Assembly: GCA_900756945.1 (NCBI GenBank)
Contig: CAAELZ010000073.1
Span: 1-25,847, forward strand
DNA: 25,847 nt
Direction: 5' to 3'
Source: an uncultured Collinsella sp.
Lineage (GTDB): Bacteria; Actinomycetota; Coriobacteriia; Coriobacteriales; Coriobacteriaceae
Part shown: piece after piece, positions 7,336 through 15,430 of the stretch
How positions within the stretch are numbered: the first letter of the stretch is position 1
Layout: every line of letters begins with the position of its first letter
Notes under the pieces: model-generated
What the model saw: only the letters and a program-made list of their open reading frames with translations
Database searches by the model: none
What the model was told of the DNA's origin: nothing
Position numbers and translations under genes: made by a program

Positions 7336-7362
7336 GTGGGTCGGTTAATGGGAGCGACCCAC
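7336..7362 (+). promoter_or_regulatory. Leader hairpin before the dehydrogenase gene
   Basis: GTGGGTCG (7336-7343) and CGACCCAC (7355-7362) form a perfect 8-bp stem with an 11-base loop. It ends about 10 bases before the GAAGGGAAG ribosome site and could be an operator or a leader structure. Confidence 0.45.
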
Positions 7363-7388
7363 CGGGAGGCATAAGAAGGGAAGTTCCT

Positions 7389-8270
7389 ATGAGCAATTGG
7401 CTTAAGCTCGAGGGCGATGTCTGCGCTGTGACTGGAGCGCTCGGCGGCATGGGCGTCGAGATTTGCCGCGAGTTCGCCCGCAATGGCGCCAACGTCGTCC
7501 TGCTCGACCTGGACGAGGAGAAGGTCAAGGCCGCTGCCGCCGACCTCGCTGCCGAGTTTGGCATCCATGCCGAGGGCTACAAGATGAACGCCACCGACGA
7601 GGCCGAGGTTCAGGCCGCCGTCGACGCCACCATCGCCAACTTCGGCCGCGTCGACGTTCTCGTCAACACCGCCGGCATCCTGCGCTTCGCAGCCATGGAG
7701 GACCTGCCGCTCTCCGACTGGAACGAGGTCATCAACGTCAACCTCACCGGCTACTTCATCACCTCGCAGCGCTTTGGTCGCGAGATGATCAAGGCCGGCC
7801 AGGGCCGCCTGGTTCACATCTCCACCGTCGCCAGTCACTCCCCCGAAACGTTCTCGGGCGTGTACAGCTCCACCAAGGCGGGCGTCAACATGATGTCCAA
7901 GATGCTGGCTGCCGAGTGGGGTCCCTACGGCGTGCGCTCCAACTGCGTCGAGCCCTGCTTTGTCAAGACACCCATGTCGGCAAGCTTTTACGCCGATCCC
8001 GAGGTCGAGAAGAGCCGCAGCCGCCTCATCGCCGCGCGTCGCATCGGCGAGGTCAGCGATATCGCCAACGCCGTCATGTTCCTGGCGTCCACGCGCTCAG
8101 ACTTTACCACCGGCGACGCCATCAAGGTCGACGGCGGCTTCTCCAACATGATGGGCGACCTCACCGCCAAGCCCGGCGGCCGTCGCGCCTATGCCGACAA
8201 CTATCTTAAGAACAAGGGCGTCGAGCTCTGGTCCGATGAGTCCGGCGTCGCAAAGCCGACTGACCAGTAA
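7389..8270 (+). CDS. Short-chain dehydrogenase/reductase
   Basis: The ATG follows GAAGGGAAG by about 6 bases. The 293-residue protein is a classical NAD(P)-dependent SDR with TGALGGMG (15-22), NTAG (93-96) and YSSTK (Tyr159, Lys163). An Asp at the end of the second strand (VVLLDLDEEK) suggests NAD preference. The usual catalytic Ser, 13 residues before the Tyr, appears to be Thr146 (HISTVAS), a conservative change. It is longer than the typical 250 residues because of a C-terminal tail of about 40 after GGFSNMMGD. It heads an operon with an MFS transporter and a Gfo/Idh oxidoreductase, so it probably oxidises an alcohol group of an imported sugar, polyol or sugar acid. The substrate cannot be told. 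Similarity to characterised Collinsella bile-acid 7-beta-HSDH is not apparent. Confidence 0.9.
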   Translation: MSNWLKLEGDVCAVTGALGGMGVEICREFARNGANVVLLDLDEEKVKAAAADLAAEFGIHAEGYKMNATDEAEVQAAVDATIANFGRVDVLVNTAGILRFAAMEDLPLSDWNEVINVNLTGYFITSQRFGREMIKAGQGRLVHISTVASHSPETFSGVYSSTKAGVNMMSKMLAAEWGPYGVRSNCVEPCFVKTPMSASFYADPEVEKSRSRLIAARRIGEVSDIANAVMFLASTRSDFTTGDAIKVDGGFSNMMGDLTAKPGGRRAYADNYLKNKGVELWSDESGVAKPTDQ

Positions 8271-8354
8271 ACAAGCCCGGTAGAAAGGGACGCGTGGCAA
8301 GCACCTAGGCGGCGTTTGCCCCTCCCCTCCCCCGTATCGATTAGAAAGAGTCCA

Positions 8355-9611
8355 ATGGCTTCCACCAACTCCAACAAGGGTCGCGCCGTCGTGCTTTCCG
8401 CCGCGTGCGTCACCATGTTCTTCATCAGCTCCATCGCGCTGTATTCCGTTGTGAGCAAGAACCTGCTCGCCGTCTATCCCGAGTGGTCCAGCGCTCTTAC
8501 CTGGGCCTTCCCGGTCTTTCAGACCATCATGGCCGTGACGGGCATCTTCGCCGGCCGCATCTCCGATAAGATCGGCCCGCGCAACGTCGTGATCGCTGCC
8601 GCCGTGTGCTACGGCGTGGGCTGGTTCATGTCCGGCACCGTCACCGAGCCGTGGCAGTTCTACCTGTGGTTCTCGCTCGTCGCCGCCATCGGCAACGGCC
8701 TGGGCTACAACCCCGCGCTCACCACCGGCCAAAAGTGGTTCATCGACAAAAAGGGCCTCGCCTCCGGCATCACCCTGGCCGCTTCGACCGCCGGCCCCGC
8801 CGTGCTGTCCCCGGTGCTCGCCTCGCTGCTCATCCCGAGCCTTGGCATCTTTGGCGCCCTTAAGGCACTCGGCGTCATCTTCTTTGTGGCGATCGCCGCC
8901 TCCGCCCTGTTCCTGAAGGCCCCCGAGGCCGGTTGGCTGCCCGAGGGCTTCGAGGCCCCCAAGGGCGGCGCGCACGCCGGCACCTTCGGCGACCTCACCC
9001 CGGGCGAGATGGTCAAAACCCCGCGCTTCTGGGTCCTCATCGCCACCTTCGCCTTCGCCGCCACCGCGGGCACCCTGCTCGTGGGCAAGGTTGCCTCCAT
9101 CGCCGCTGTCCAGCTCTTCGCCGACCCCACGAGCGCCGCGGCCGTCGCCCTCGGCGGCGTGGTCGTCTCCGTCAACACCTGCGCCAACCTGGTCGGCCGT
9201 CTGTCCTTTGGCCAGATCATCGACAAGCTCGGCGCCTACAAGTCGCTGCTCATCAGCCTTGTCGTCACCATCGTCGCGCTCGTCATCATGTCGATGAGCT
9301 TTACGCAGAGCATGTTCTTTGTGGCGCTCGCCCTGCTCGGCTTTAGCTTTGGCGCCCTGCTCGTCATCTACCCGCCGCTCACCGGTGGCGCCTTTGGCAC
9401 CAGCAACATCGGCGTCAACTACGGCATCATGTTTTTGGGCTATGCCGCTTCCACCTGGATCAGCCAGCCCATCACCGCCGTGCTGTATCACGCCGAGGCC
9501 GGCAGCGCCGCCTACCAGCAGTCCTTCTACGGCGCCATTGTGATCGCCGCCATCGCCGTCGTGCTCACCGTCTACATGATGGTCTCCGACAGCAAGAAGA
9601 AGTCCGCCTAG
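8355..9611 (+). CDS. OFA-type MFS transporter
   Basis: The start is the ATG at 8355 after AGAAAGAG; an in-frame TTG at 8316 would add 13 polar residues without a good ribosome site. The 418-residue protein has about 12 membrane helices and the MFS loop motif GRISDKIGPR after the second helix. A central charged loop (EGFEAPKGGAHAGTFGD) splits the halves, and the second half has GRLSFGQIIDKLGAYKS. The pattern fits the oxalate/formate antiporter (OFA) branch, which carries small monocarboxylates and dicarboxylates, though members are often of unknown substrate. It lies 84 bases after the dehydrogenase and presumably imports that operon's substrate. Confidence 0.88.
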   Translation: MASTNSNKGRAVVLSAACVTMFFISSIALYSVVSKNLLAVYPEWSSALTWAFPVFQTIMAVTGIFAGRISDKIGPRNVVIAAAVCYGVGWFMSGTVTEPWQFYLWFSLVAAIGNGLGYNPALTTGQKWFIDKKGLASGITLAASTAGPAVLSPVLASLLIPSLGIFGALKALGVIFFVAIAASALFLKAPEAGWLPEGFEAPKGGAHAGTFGDLTPGEMVKTPRFWVLIATFAFAATAGTLLVGKVASIAAVQLFADPTSAAAVALGGVVVSVNTCANLVGRLSFGQIIDKLGAYKSLLISLVVTIVALVIMSMSFTQSMFFVALALLGFSFGALLVIYPPLTGGAFGTSNIGVNYGIMFLGYAASTWISQPITAVLYHAEAGSAAYQQSFYGAIVIAAIAVVLTVYMMVSDSKKKSA

Positions 9612-9620
9612 TTTTACCGA

Positions 9621-9649
9621 TGCGACAAAGGGACAGACCCTTTGTCGCA
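9621..9649. repeat. Perfect 12-bp-stem palindrome in the operon
   Basis: TGCGACAAAGGG and CCCTTTGTCGCA enclose ACAGA. It lies between the transporter and the oxidoreductase genes. No T run follows on either strand, so it is not a standard terminator. It looks like a small dispersed palindrome that could modulate mRNA stability within the operon. Confidence 0.75.
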
Positions 9650-9680
9650 TTCCACCGGTCACCAGTATTAAGGAGTCGAA

Positions 9681-10781
9681 ATGTCTGAGCTCAACCCCGT
9701 CCGCATTGCCGTCATCGGCGCCGGCGCCATGGGCCGCAACCACATCCGCTTTGTCACCGAGGAGCCCGAGGCCGAGCTCGTCGCCATCGCCGACGCCTTT
9801 GAGGGCGCCCGCGCCACGGCCGAGGCTGCCGGCGTGCCGTTCTTTACCGATCCCGCCCAGATGATGGACGAGGTCAAGCCCGAGGCCGTCATTATCGCCA
9901 CGCCCAACGACCTGCATCTGGGCGTTGCCCGCGAGGCCGTGAAGCGCAACATCGTGCCGCTGGTCGAAAAGCCGATCTCCAACGACCTCGAGGATGCCCA
10001 GGCCTTCGCCGCCGAGGCCGAGACCGCCGGCGTGCCCGTGCTCGTGGGTCAGCACCGTCGCCACAACCCCTTCGTCAACAAGGCCAAGGAGATCATCGAG
10101 TCCGGCGAGCTGGGCAAGCTCACCGTGTCGAGCTTCCACTACATGATCTATAAGAACGACGAGTACTTCGATGTCGAGTGGCGCCGCAAAAAGGGTGCCG
10201 GCCCGATCCTGGTCAACCTGGTTCACGACGTCGACCTGCTCCGTTACCTGCTGGGCGAGCCCGTTGCCGTCCAGGGCATGCAATCCAGCGCCGCCCGCGG
10301 TTTTGAGACCGAGGACTCTGCCGTGGTCAACGTCCGTTTTGCCGACGGCGCGCTTGCGAGCATGACCATCTCCGACGCCACCGCCAGCCCTTGGAACTGG
10401 GAGGCAACCGCTCGCGAGGATCCGCAGTACCGCCCCTTCGACGCTGACGCCTACTTTATCGGCGGAACCTTGGGCGCCCTTTCGCTGCCCCGCCTGCACC
10501 AGTTCTCCTACGACGGCGCCTCCAACTGGCACAAGCCGCTGCAGATGGAGATTCCGGCCGTCGACCCGGCGCTGCCGCACAAGATGCAGCTCAAGCACTT
10601 TGTGAAGGTCGTCCGCCGCGAGGTCAAGCCCGTCGTGACCCCCGCCGACAACGTCAAGACGCTCACGCTGCTTAACGCCATCAAGGAGGCCGCCGAGACC
10701 GGTCGGCTCGTCGAGCTGTTATGCCTTAAGAGCGGCCGCGGCGGAAACCCCATGCCGAGCCCCTCGGTCCGCCACAAATAA
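9681..10781 (+). CDS. Gfo/Idh/MocA family oxidoreductase
   Basis: AAGGAG stands 6 bases before the ATG. The 366-residue protein has an N-terminal Rossmann fold with GAGAMGRNH (13-21), the EKPIS motif near residue 96 that contributes the conserved Lys, and HRRHNP. The family C-terminal alpha/beta domain includes the helix with HDVDLLRYLLGEP. Members oxidise or reduce sugars, inositols and related polyols with NAD(P). The last 20 residues (after RLVELL) are an unusual Arg/Pro/Ser tail. As third gene of the operon, after the SDR and the transporter, it likely performs a second redox step on the same compound. A terminator follows directly. Confidence 0.92.
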   Translation: MSELNPVRIAVIGAGAMGRNHIRFVTEEPEAELVAIADAFEGARATAEAAGVPFFTDPAQMMDEVKPEAVIIATPNDLHLGVAREAVKRNIVPLVEKPISNDLEDAQAFAAEAETAGVPVLVGQHRRHNPFVNKAKEIIESGELGKLTVSSFHYMIYKNDEYFDVEWRRKKGAGPILVNLVHDVDLLRYLLGEPVAVQGMQSSAARGFETEDSAVVNVRFADGALASMTISDATASPWNWEATAREDPQYRPFDADAYFIGGTLGALSLPRLHQFSYDGASNWHKPLQMEIPAVDPALPHKMQLKHFVKVVRREVKPVVTPADNVKTLTLLNAIKEAAETGRLVELLCLKSGRGGNPMPSPSVRHK

Positions 10782-10793
10782 GCCCCTCTTCTT

Positions 10794-10829
10794 TGCCCCG
10801 CGAGCAGCCTCCTGCCCGCGGGGCATTTT
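10794..10829 (+). terminator. Intrinsic terminator after the oxidoreductase
   Basis: TGCCCCGCG (10794-10802) pairs perfectly with CGCGGGGCA (10817-10825) and is followed by TTTT. It closes the 7389-10781 operon. Confidence 0.85.
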
Positions 10830-11132
10830 GCTACCTTGCCGACGATTTTTCTGGGGCGGGGGCTATTTTGCACCTCGGCTTGATTCGTTCGCCACGAAAC
10901 GCGCCTATCTACTACGTTTAACCGATCGCCCTTAACCATGCCAAATTTCGCGAAATAAAAGCCGCAGGTAGACGGCTTGCGTATTCTCGGAAAACCGGGG
11001 GATGGTCGACCCATACGGTTCAAACGTAGTAGATAGGCCGCTTTCGTGGCGCGGCCCCAAAACAGTCTTTTGGGGCGGGTGGTATCCTTGGTAGCCCTGT
11101 GCTGCAAACGCACCTTAAACGCAAGGAGTCCC
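10830..11132. other. Structured intergenic region before tex
   Basis: No gene is seen in these 303 bases. They contain the 10890-11051 element, a CCCCAAAA-TTTTGGGG hairpin (11055-11075) and two similar motifs, TGGGGCGGGGGCTAT and TGGGGCGGGTGGTAT, outside the element on either side. The tex ribosome site AAGGAG ends the region. Confidence 0.6.
10890..11051. repeat. 162-bp element with 35-bp inverted ends
   Basis: The left end (10890-10924) and the reverse complement of the right end (11016-11051) share a 35-36 base sequence with three mismatches and one extra base; the core CCTATCTACTACGTTT is identical. The interior holds the palindrome ATTTCGCGAAAT and a GCCG-CGGC hairpin around CAGGTAGA. 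It has the build of a MITE or other non-autonomous palindromic element, or of a large structured leader. It encodes nothing recognisable. Confidence 0.75.
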
Positions 11133-13280
11133 ATGGATCTTATCGCCCAGCTCGCCCGCGAGCTCAACCTTAAGGCCGCCAACGTCGAGGCGGCCGTCAA
11201 GCTCATCGACGAGGGCAACACCATCCCATTTATCTCGCGCTACCGCAAGGAAGCCACGGGCGGCATGGACGACGTCGCCCTGCGCGCACTCGACGAGCGC
11301 CTGTCCTACCTGCGCAATCTTGAGCAGCGTAAAGAGGACGTCATTCTGCTCATCGACGCCCAAGGCAAGCTCACGCCCGAGCTCGAGGCACAGATCCGCG
11401 AGGCCACGCAGCTCCAGCGTGTCGAGGACCTCTACAAGCCCTACCGCAAAAAGCGCATGACCCGCGCGCAGAAGGCCCGCGAGGCAGGCCTGGAGCCGCT
11501 TGCCAACATGATCATCATGCAGGCATCCGCCAAGGGCAGCGCGCTCGTCACCGCCGCGGCATACGTTAACGAGGAGGCCGGCTTCGACACGCCCGAGAAG
11601 GCGCTTGCCGGCGCCGCCGACATCGTGGCCGAGACGGTAGCCGAGGACCCGGAGAACGTCGCCGACCTGCGCACCTTTACACAAAACACTGCCGACATCG
11701 TCGTCGAGGCCACCGACCCCGCCGAGAAGACCCCCTACGAGCCCTACTACAACTACGACGAACCCGTGCGCAAGATCCCCAACCACCGCATCCTTGCCAT
11801 CGACCGCGGCGAGCGCGAGGGCAAGCTCCGCGTACGCGTCAACGTCGACGGCGCCGCCGCCACGGCACGCCTCGGTAGCCGTTGGCCCCGACGCCAGGGC
11901 GTCTTCGCCCCGGTCTTCGACGCCGCCATCGCCGACGGCTACAAGCGCCTTATGGCCCCCTCCCTGGAGCGCGAGGCCCGCGCCAAGCTCACCGTTCGCG
12001 CCCAGACCGAGGCCATCAACGTCTTTGCCAAGAATCTCGAGGGCCTGCTCTCGGCGCGCCCCGTGCGCGGCGCACGCGTGCTCGCGCTCGACCCGGGCTA
12101 CCGCACCGGCTGCAAGGTCGCCGTCATGGACGAGACCGGCAAGCTGCTCGACCACGGCGTAGTCTACCCCACCAAGCCGCGCCACGACGTCGCCGGCACC
12201 AAGCGTGAGCTCGCCCGCCTCGTCAAGAAGGACGGCGTCAACACCATCGTCATCGGCAACGGCACCGCCAGCCGCGAGACCGAGGAAGTCGTCTCGGAGT
12301 TCATCGCCGAGCAGGCGCCTGGGCTGCGATACACCATCGTCAACGAGGCCGGCGCGTCGGTGTACTCCGCCTCCGAGCTCGCCAGCCAGGAGTATCCCGA
12401 CCTGGACGTCACCGTGCGTGGCGCCATGAGCCTGGGCCGCCGCCTGCAGGACCCGTTGGCAGAGCTCGTCAAGATTCCGCCCCAGTCCATCGGCGTGGGT
12501 CAGTACCAGCACGACCTCGACCAGGCCGAGCTTTCGCGCACCCTGGGCCACGTGGTGGAGGACGTCGTCAACCGTGTGGGCGTCGACGTGAACACCGCAA
12601 GCGCAAGCCTGCTGGGATATGTATCGGGCATCACGCCGAGCGTAGCCAAAAACATCGTGGCCTACCGCGAGGAAAACGGCGCCTTTACCGATCGCCGCCA
12701 GCTTAAGAAGGTCCCCAAACTGGGACCCAAGGCATATCTCAACGCAGCCGGCTTTTTGCGCATCAGCGGCGGCAAGAACCCGCTCGACGCGACGAGCGTC
12801 CACCCCGAGAGCTACGAGGTGGCCACGGCCGTCCTGGAGCGCGCCGGCGTAGCGGCAAGCGAGCTCAGCCGTGGCGGCGTGCCCGACATCGAGCGCCGCC
12901 TGGGCAGCATCTCGGCACTGGCAAGCGACCTGAACTGCGGCACCTTAACGCTCATCGACATCGTCAACGAGCTCAAGAAGCCCGGGCGCGACCCGCGCGA
13001 CGACGCGCCCGAGGTGGTCTTTAGCCGCTCGGCGCTTTCCATCGATGACCTGGAACCCGGCATGGAACTCAAGGGCACGGTGCGCAACGTCGTCGACTTT
13101 GGCGCCTTTGTCGACGTGGGCGTGCACCAGGACGGCCTCGTGCACATCTCCAAGCTGGCCAGCCGCTTCGTCAAGCACCCCAGCGACGTGGTGCGCGTCG
13201 GCGACACGGTGAAGGTATGGGTAGAAAAGGTCGATCGCGACCGCAAAAAGATCTCCCTCACCATGGTGCGGGGCAAATAA
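11133..13280 (+). CDS. tex: Tex RNA-binding transcription accessory protein
   Basis: The ATG at 11133 follows AAGGAG; a longer frame to 11046 lacks a ribosome site. The 715-residue product matches Tex/YhgF over its length. It has a helical N-terminal domain with EGNTIPFISRYRKEATGGMDD and YRKKRMTRAQKAREAGLEPLA, a YqgF/RNase H-like domain from about residue 317 (ALDPGYRTGCKVAVMD), and helix-hairpin-helix repeats at about 489-545 (GITPSVAKNIVAYREENG). A C-terminal S1 domain lies at about 642-712 (GTVRNVVDFGAFVDVGVHQD). Tex binds nucleic acid through S1 and is linked to transcription and surface or toxin gene expression in several bacteria. It is monocistronic here, with a terminator right after it. 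Confidence 0.97.
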   Translation: MDLIAQLARELNLKAANVEAAVKLIDEGNTIPFISRYRKEATGGMDDVALRALDERLSYLRNLEQRKEDVILLIDAQGKLTPELEAQIREATQLQRVEDLYKPYRKKRMTRAQKAREAGLEPLANMIIMQASAKGSALVTAAAYVNEEAGFDTPEKALAGAADIVAETVAEDPENVADLRTFTQNTADIVVEATDPAEKTPYEPYYNYDEPVRKIPNHRILAIDRGEREGKLRVRVNVDGAAATARLGSRWPRRQGVFAPVFDAAIADGYKRLMAPSLEREARAKLTVRAQTEAINVFAKNLEGLLSARPVRGARVLALDPGYRTGCKVAVMDETGKLLDHGVVYPTKPRHDVAGTKRELARLVKKDGVNTIVIGNGTASRETEEVVSEFIAEQAPGLRYTIVNEAGASVYSASELASQEYPDLDVTVRGAMSLGRRLQDPLAELVKIPPQSIGVGQYQHDLDQAELSRTLGHVVEDVVNRVGVDVNTASASLLGYVSGITPSVAKNIVAYREENGAFTDRRQLKKVPKLGPKAYLNAAGFLRISGGKNPLDATSVHPESYEVATAVLERAGVAASELSRGGVPDIERRLGSISALASDLNCGTLTLIDIVNELKKPGRDPRDDAPEVVFSRSALSIDDLEPGMELKGTVRNVVDFGAFVDVGVHQDGLVHISKLASRFVKHPSDVVRVGDTVKVWVEKVDRDRKKISLTMVRGK

Positions 13281-13289
13281 GCCGCTGCA

Positions 13290-13330
13290 GGCGCTCGGCG
13301 GGCCCCCTTCCGCCGAGCGCCTCTCCTTCT
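13290..13330 (+). terminator. Intrinsic terminator after tex
   Basis: A perfect 12-bp stem, GGCGCTCGGCGG with CCGCCGAGCGCC, has an 8-base loop and is followed by a T-rich stretch (TCTCCTTCT). It begins 10 bases after the tex stop. Confidence 0.8.
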
Positions 13331-13802
13331 AAAACGATTTGGCGATATCCCGAAGTGCGAGACGCCGTTTCCGCTAATCATCACCTGCAATTTTTGAGAT
13401 ATTCGGCCTCGCTGGGCCGCGATAACACTTCTTCAAAGTGCAAGCTCAACAAATAGGCATCAGATATTCCACAAACGTCCCATATCTGCACCCGCAGAGG
13501 TGCGGTACGGGACGTTTTTCAGCCATATTGGCAATCTTGACGGCACTCTGAGGCCGAATATCTCGATTTCTGTTGGTGGGACACTTATGGGCACGAGCCG
13601 CAAAGACCTCGTTTGCCCGGTAGAGCTGTTCAACCACGTCAAGCATGAGATCTTGCATGCGCGGAACAAAGGGATAATCGAAGGGTCTTGGGCGACTTGC
13701 GTGTCGCCCCGAACACATAGCCGGCAGGGTCCTTTGCCTTGGCGATGACTGCCAACTCGGGGCCGGATCGTTTTCGATACTTGATAGATATGGATTAGAA
13801 GA
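13331..13802. other. Non-coding or degenerate stretch with a hairpin
   Basis: No convincing gene is present. Short frames are open on both strands between 13446 and 13748, but none has a ribosome site or a recognisable domain. The main structure is the 13473-13519 hairpin. The region may be the remains of an accessory gene. Confidence 0.4.
13473..13519 (+). repeat. Two-tier hairpin followed by a T run
   Basis: Outer arms AAACGTCCC and GGGACGTTT enclose an inner GCACC-GGTGC stem, and TT extends the T run to five. It is terminator-like on the plus strand but has no gene directly upstream; a repeat-element origin is as likely. Confidence 0.55.
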
Positions 13803-14063
13803 TCATTCGATTACAGGTTGATCCATAATGCGGAACCGCGTTGTCCACGCGATGCCGTCGGAGCCCACGCCGCCGTCCGAGGTGACGCCGGCCGCGTAAC
13901 ACGAATCGTCATCCGGCGAACGAAGCCGCCAGTGGCACGCGGCGTTGCCATCCGAGCCCAGCCCCATTACTGCCCGAGACAGTTGGCGGGGTAGCACTGT
14001 CGACCCCCATCGGAATAAAGGTAGCGATTCAGCTCAGGACCTACCGACGGGTTCGTGTCGGCA
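13803..14063 (-). pseudogene. Broken C-terminal fragment, DUF6273-like
   Basis: On the minus strand, PSVGPELNRYLYSDGGRQ in one frame continues after a frameshift near 13985 as GLGSDGNAACHWRLRSPDDD, then YAAGVTSDGGVGSDG, to a stop at 13803. The WRLRSP core followed by short G-rich strands resembles the C-terminus of DUF6273 domains, common in large surface proteins of gut Firmicutes and Coriobacteria. No start, ribosome site or N-terminal part exists upstream; it ends at the 14064-14135 hairpin. The assignment is from pattern memory. Confidence 0.5.
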
Positions 14064-14135
14064 GCCCCGGCCTTTCCTTTGCCTAGCGCGACCCTCGCGA
14101 AGCGCGTGAGCGATAGGGAAAGGAAAGGCCGGGGC
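14064..14135. repeat. 22-bp-stem inverted repeat between fragment and transaldolase
   Basis: 14064-14085 and 14114-14135 are reverse complements except for one base. The 28-base loop contains GCGCG-CGCGC pairings of its own. No T run follows. It lies 30 bases past the transaldolase stop and directly abuts the DUF6273-like fragment, so it could be a transcription end structure or a scar of a rearrangement. Confidence 0.75.
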
Positions 14136-14165
14136 GAACAACCCGCGGCGCAGCCAGTGTTCGCG

Positions 14166-14870
14166 TTACGGCAGGATATGGAAGCCCAGAGCGGCGATAT
14201 CCTTGGCAAATCCGCGCACGGTATCGAGCGAGACCTCGTACGGGTCACGTCCGATGTTCTTGCGCTTGGCCAGGATACTGTTGGGCACCGTGATGATCTG
14301 GCAACCGCAGGCCTCGGCCTGGTAAATGTTGATGAGCTCGCGCGTGGACGCCCACAGGACCTCGCAGTTTGGCTTGGCGGCGGCCTTCTTGACCGACTCC
14401 GTCATAAACGGAATGGGATCGACGCCGGTGTCGGCGATACGGCCGGCAAAGAGCGAGATGATGGACGGCGTCTCGGCGTCAACGGCCTCGACCATCTCGT
14501 CGACCTGCGCGGGCGTGAAGATGGTGGTGACGTTGACCTTAATGCCGTCGGCGGAAAGCTTGCGCACCAGCTCGGCGGTGGACTCGCCCTTAGTGGTCAC
14601 GCACGGAATCTTGACGTAGACGTTCTCGGCCCAGGTAGCGATCTCGCGTGCCTCGACCTCCATGGTCTCTACGTCGTCGGCATAAACCTCAAACGAAACG
14701 GACACATCGGTGATGTGGGCCAGGACCTCCTTGGCAAATGCGCGGTAATCCGTCACGCCGCCCTTCTTCATAAGGGACGGGTTGGTTGTGAAGCCCTGAA
14801 CGTTGCCGTTCTCGTACATGTCGAGCATGCCCTCGAGGTTTGCACCGTCAGCGAACACCTTGATTGCCAT
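14166..14870 (-). CDS. Transaldolase / fructose-6-phosphate aldolase family
   Basis: The start is ATG at 14870, 9 bases after AAAGGAA; the ATG at 14894 has no ribosome site. The 234-residue protein is a small transaldolase-type TIM barrel with FTTNPSLMKKGG near residue 28, SFEVYADD, and the Schiff-base Lys in YVKIPCV (near residue 87). TTIFTPAQ, ISLFAGRIADTG and the C-terminal ASTREL segment also fit. This subfamily includes the 220-residue transaldolases and fructose-6-phosphate aldolases of many anaerobes, which move or release dihydroxyacetone units in the pentose phosphate route. Which of the two activities applies cannot be settled by eye. It stands alone, upstream of no related gene, and may be a housekeeping enzyme. 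Confidence 0.93.
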   Translation of the reverse strand: MAIKVFADGANLEGMLDMYENGNVQGFTTNPSLMKKGGVTDYRAFAKEVLAHITDVSVSFEVYADDVETMEVEAREIATWAENVYVKIPCVTTKGESTAELVRKLSADGIKVNVTTIFTPAQVDEMVEAVDAETPSIISLFAGRIADTGVDPIPFMTESVKKAAAKPNCEVLWASTRELINIYQAEACGCQIITVPNSILAKRKNIGRDPYEVSLDTVRGFAKDIAALGFHILP

Positions 14871-14975
14871 CTGCCTGATTCCTTTCGCTTGCACATGGGC
14901 GTTAAACTGCTAAACACTTTACCTACGTTTATCAAGGCGTGAGCTGCGGTTTTTTATCTTCTCGGCGAACGGCAT

Positions 14976-14994
14976 AAACGCTTTAGCGTTTTTG
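14976..14994. terminator. Small hairpin with T run
   Basis: AAACGC and GCGTTT are separated by TTTA and followed by further T on the plus strand. On the minus strand it lies about 90 bases after the HAD fragment's stop and may end that transcript. Confidence 0.4.
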
Positions 14995-15081
14995 AGCACA
15001 CCCTCCAGCGGCAAAACGATTTTGCAGGGCGAGCCGATTTGAGCCGCCCGCCGCGGGTGAACGGTAATTGGACGGTTCCCG

Positions 15082-15339
15082 CTAGATCAACCCAAAGTGG
15101 CGCATGGCGGTGACGGTACCGTCGTGTGCGACGTCGTCGGTCACGTAGTTGGCGACCGCCTTGACCTCGGGCATGGCGTTGCCCATGGCAACAGCCGTCT
15201 CGACGGCGGCGAGCATGCCCAGGTCGTTGCCCGAATCGCCGAAGCCAAAAGTGCGCGCATTTCCCTCGCGGCCCAGATACGCCAGCGCTCGCGCCACGCC
15301 CACGCCCTTGTCGATGCCCTTGGGGCTCAGCTCGCGGTT
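15082..15339 (-). pseudogene. C-terminal remnant of a Cof-type HAD phosphatase
   Basis: About 85 residues are homologous to the end of Cof-type HAD hydrolases: ELSPKGIDKGVGV, then GFGDSGNDLGMLAAVETAVAMG (in two overlapping parts) and the closing EVKAVANYVTDD. These hold the Lys of motif III and the Gly-Asp-Ser-Gly-Asn-Asp of motif IV. The N-terminal DxD nucleophile and the cap domain are absent. Upstream of the residues QQANRE the frame runs into unrelated Arg-rich sequence without a ribosome site. It is a truncated gene, cut at about 15340, next to the terminator of the sugar island. A different, intact Cof-type gene is at 23715. Confidence 0.8.
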
Positions 15340-15430
15340 TGCTTGCTGGGCTCGCTTGGAAGCTCGGCGGTAAACGCGTCTCCCAGTCAATCCGGCACCG
15401 CCGAGGCAAACCCCACACGTGCCCGCCAAC

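Larger units (their letters stand above)
7156..7388. other. Divergent control region between LysR gene and operon
   Basis: This 233-base stretch is less GC-rich than its flanks. It contains the palindrome CTCAATTGAG (7222-7231), ATGC-AAA-GCAT (7304-7314) and a plus-strand promoter candidate (7291-7319). A LysR site would be expected here, but I cannot single one out. Confidence 0.5.

Noticed and set aside
7389..8270. Dehydrogenase as a bile-acid hydroxysteroid dehydrogenase
   Set aside because: Sequence does not resemble the Collinsella 7-beta enzyme I remember, and the operon partners (OFA transporter, Gfo/Idh) point to a sugar or polyol.
8097..10598. Very long open frame (833 codons) on the minus strand
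   Set aside because: It lies antisense to three well-supported genes, has GC-rich shadow composition and no ribosome site or domain.
11115..12803. Long minus-strand frame of 562 codons across tex
   Set aside because: Shadow of the tex codons; composition is Gly/Val/Ala/Asp-rich without domains.
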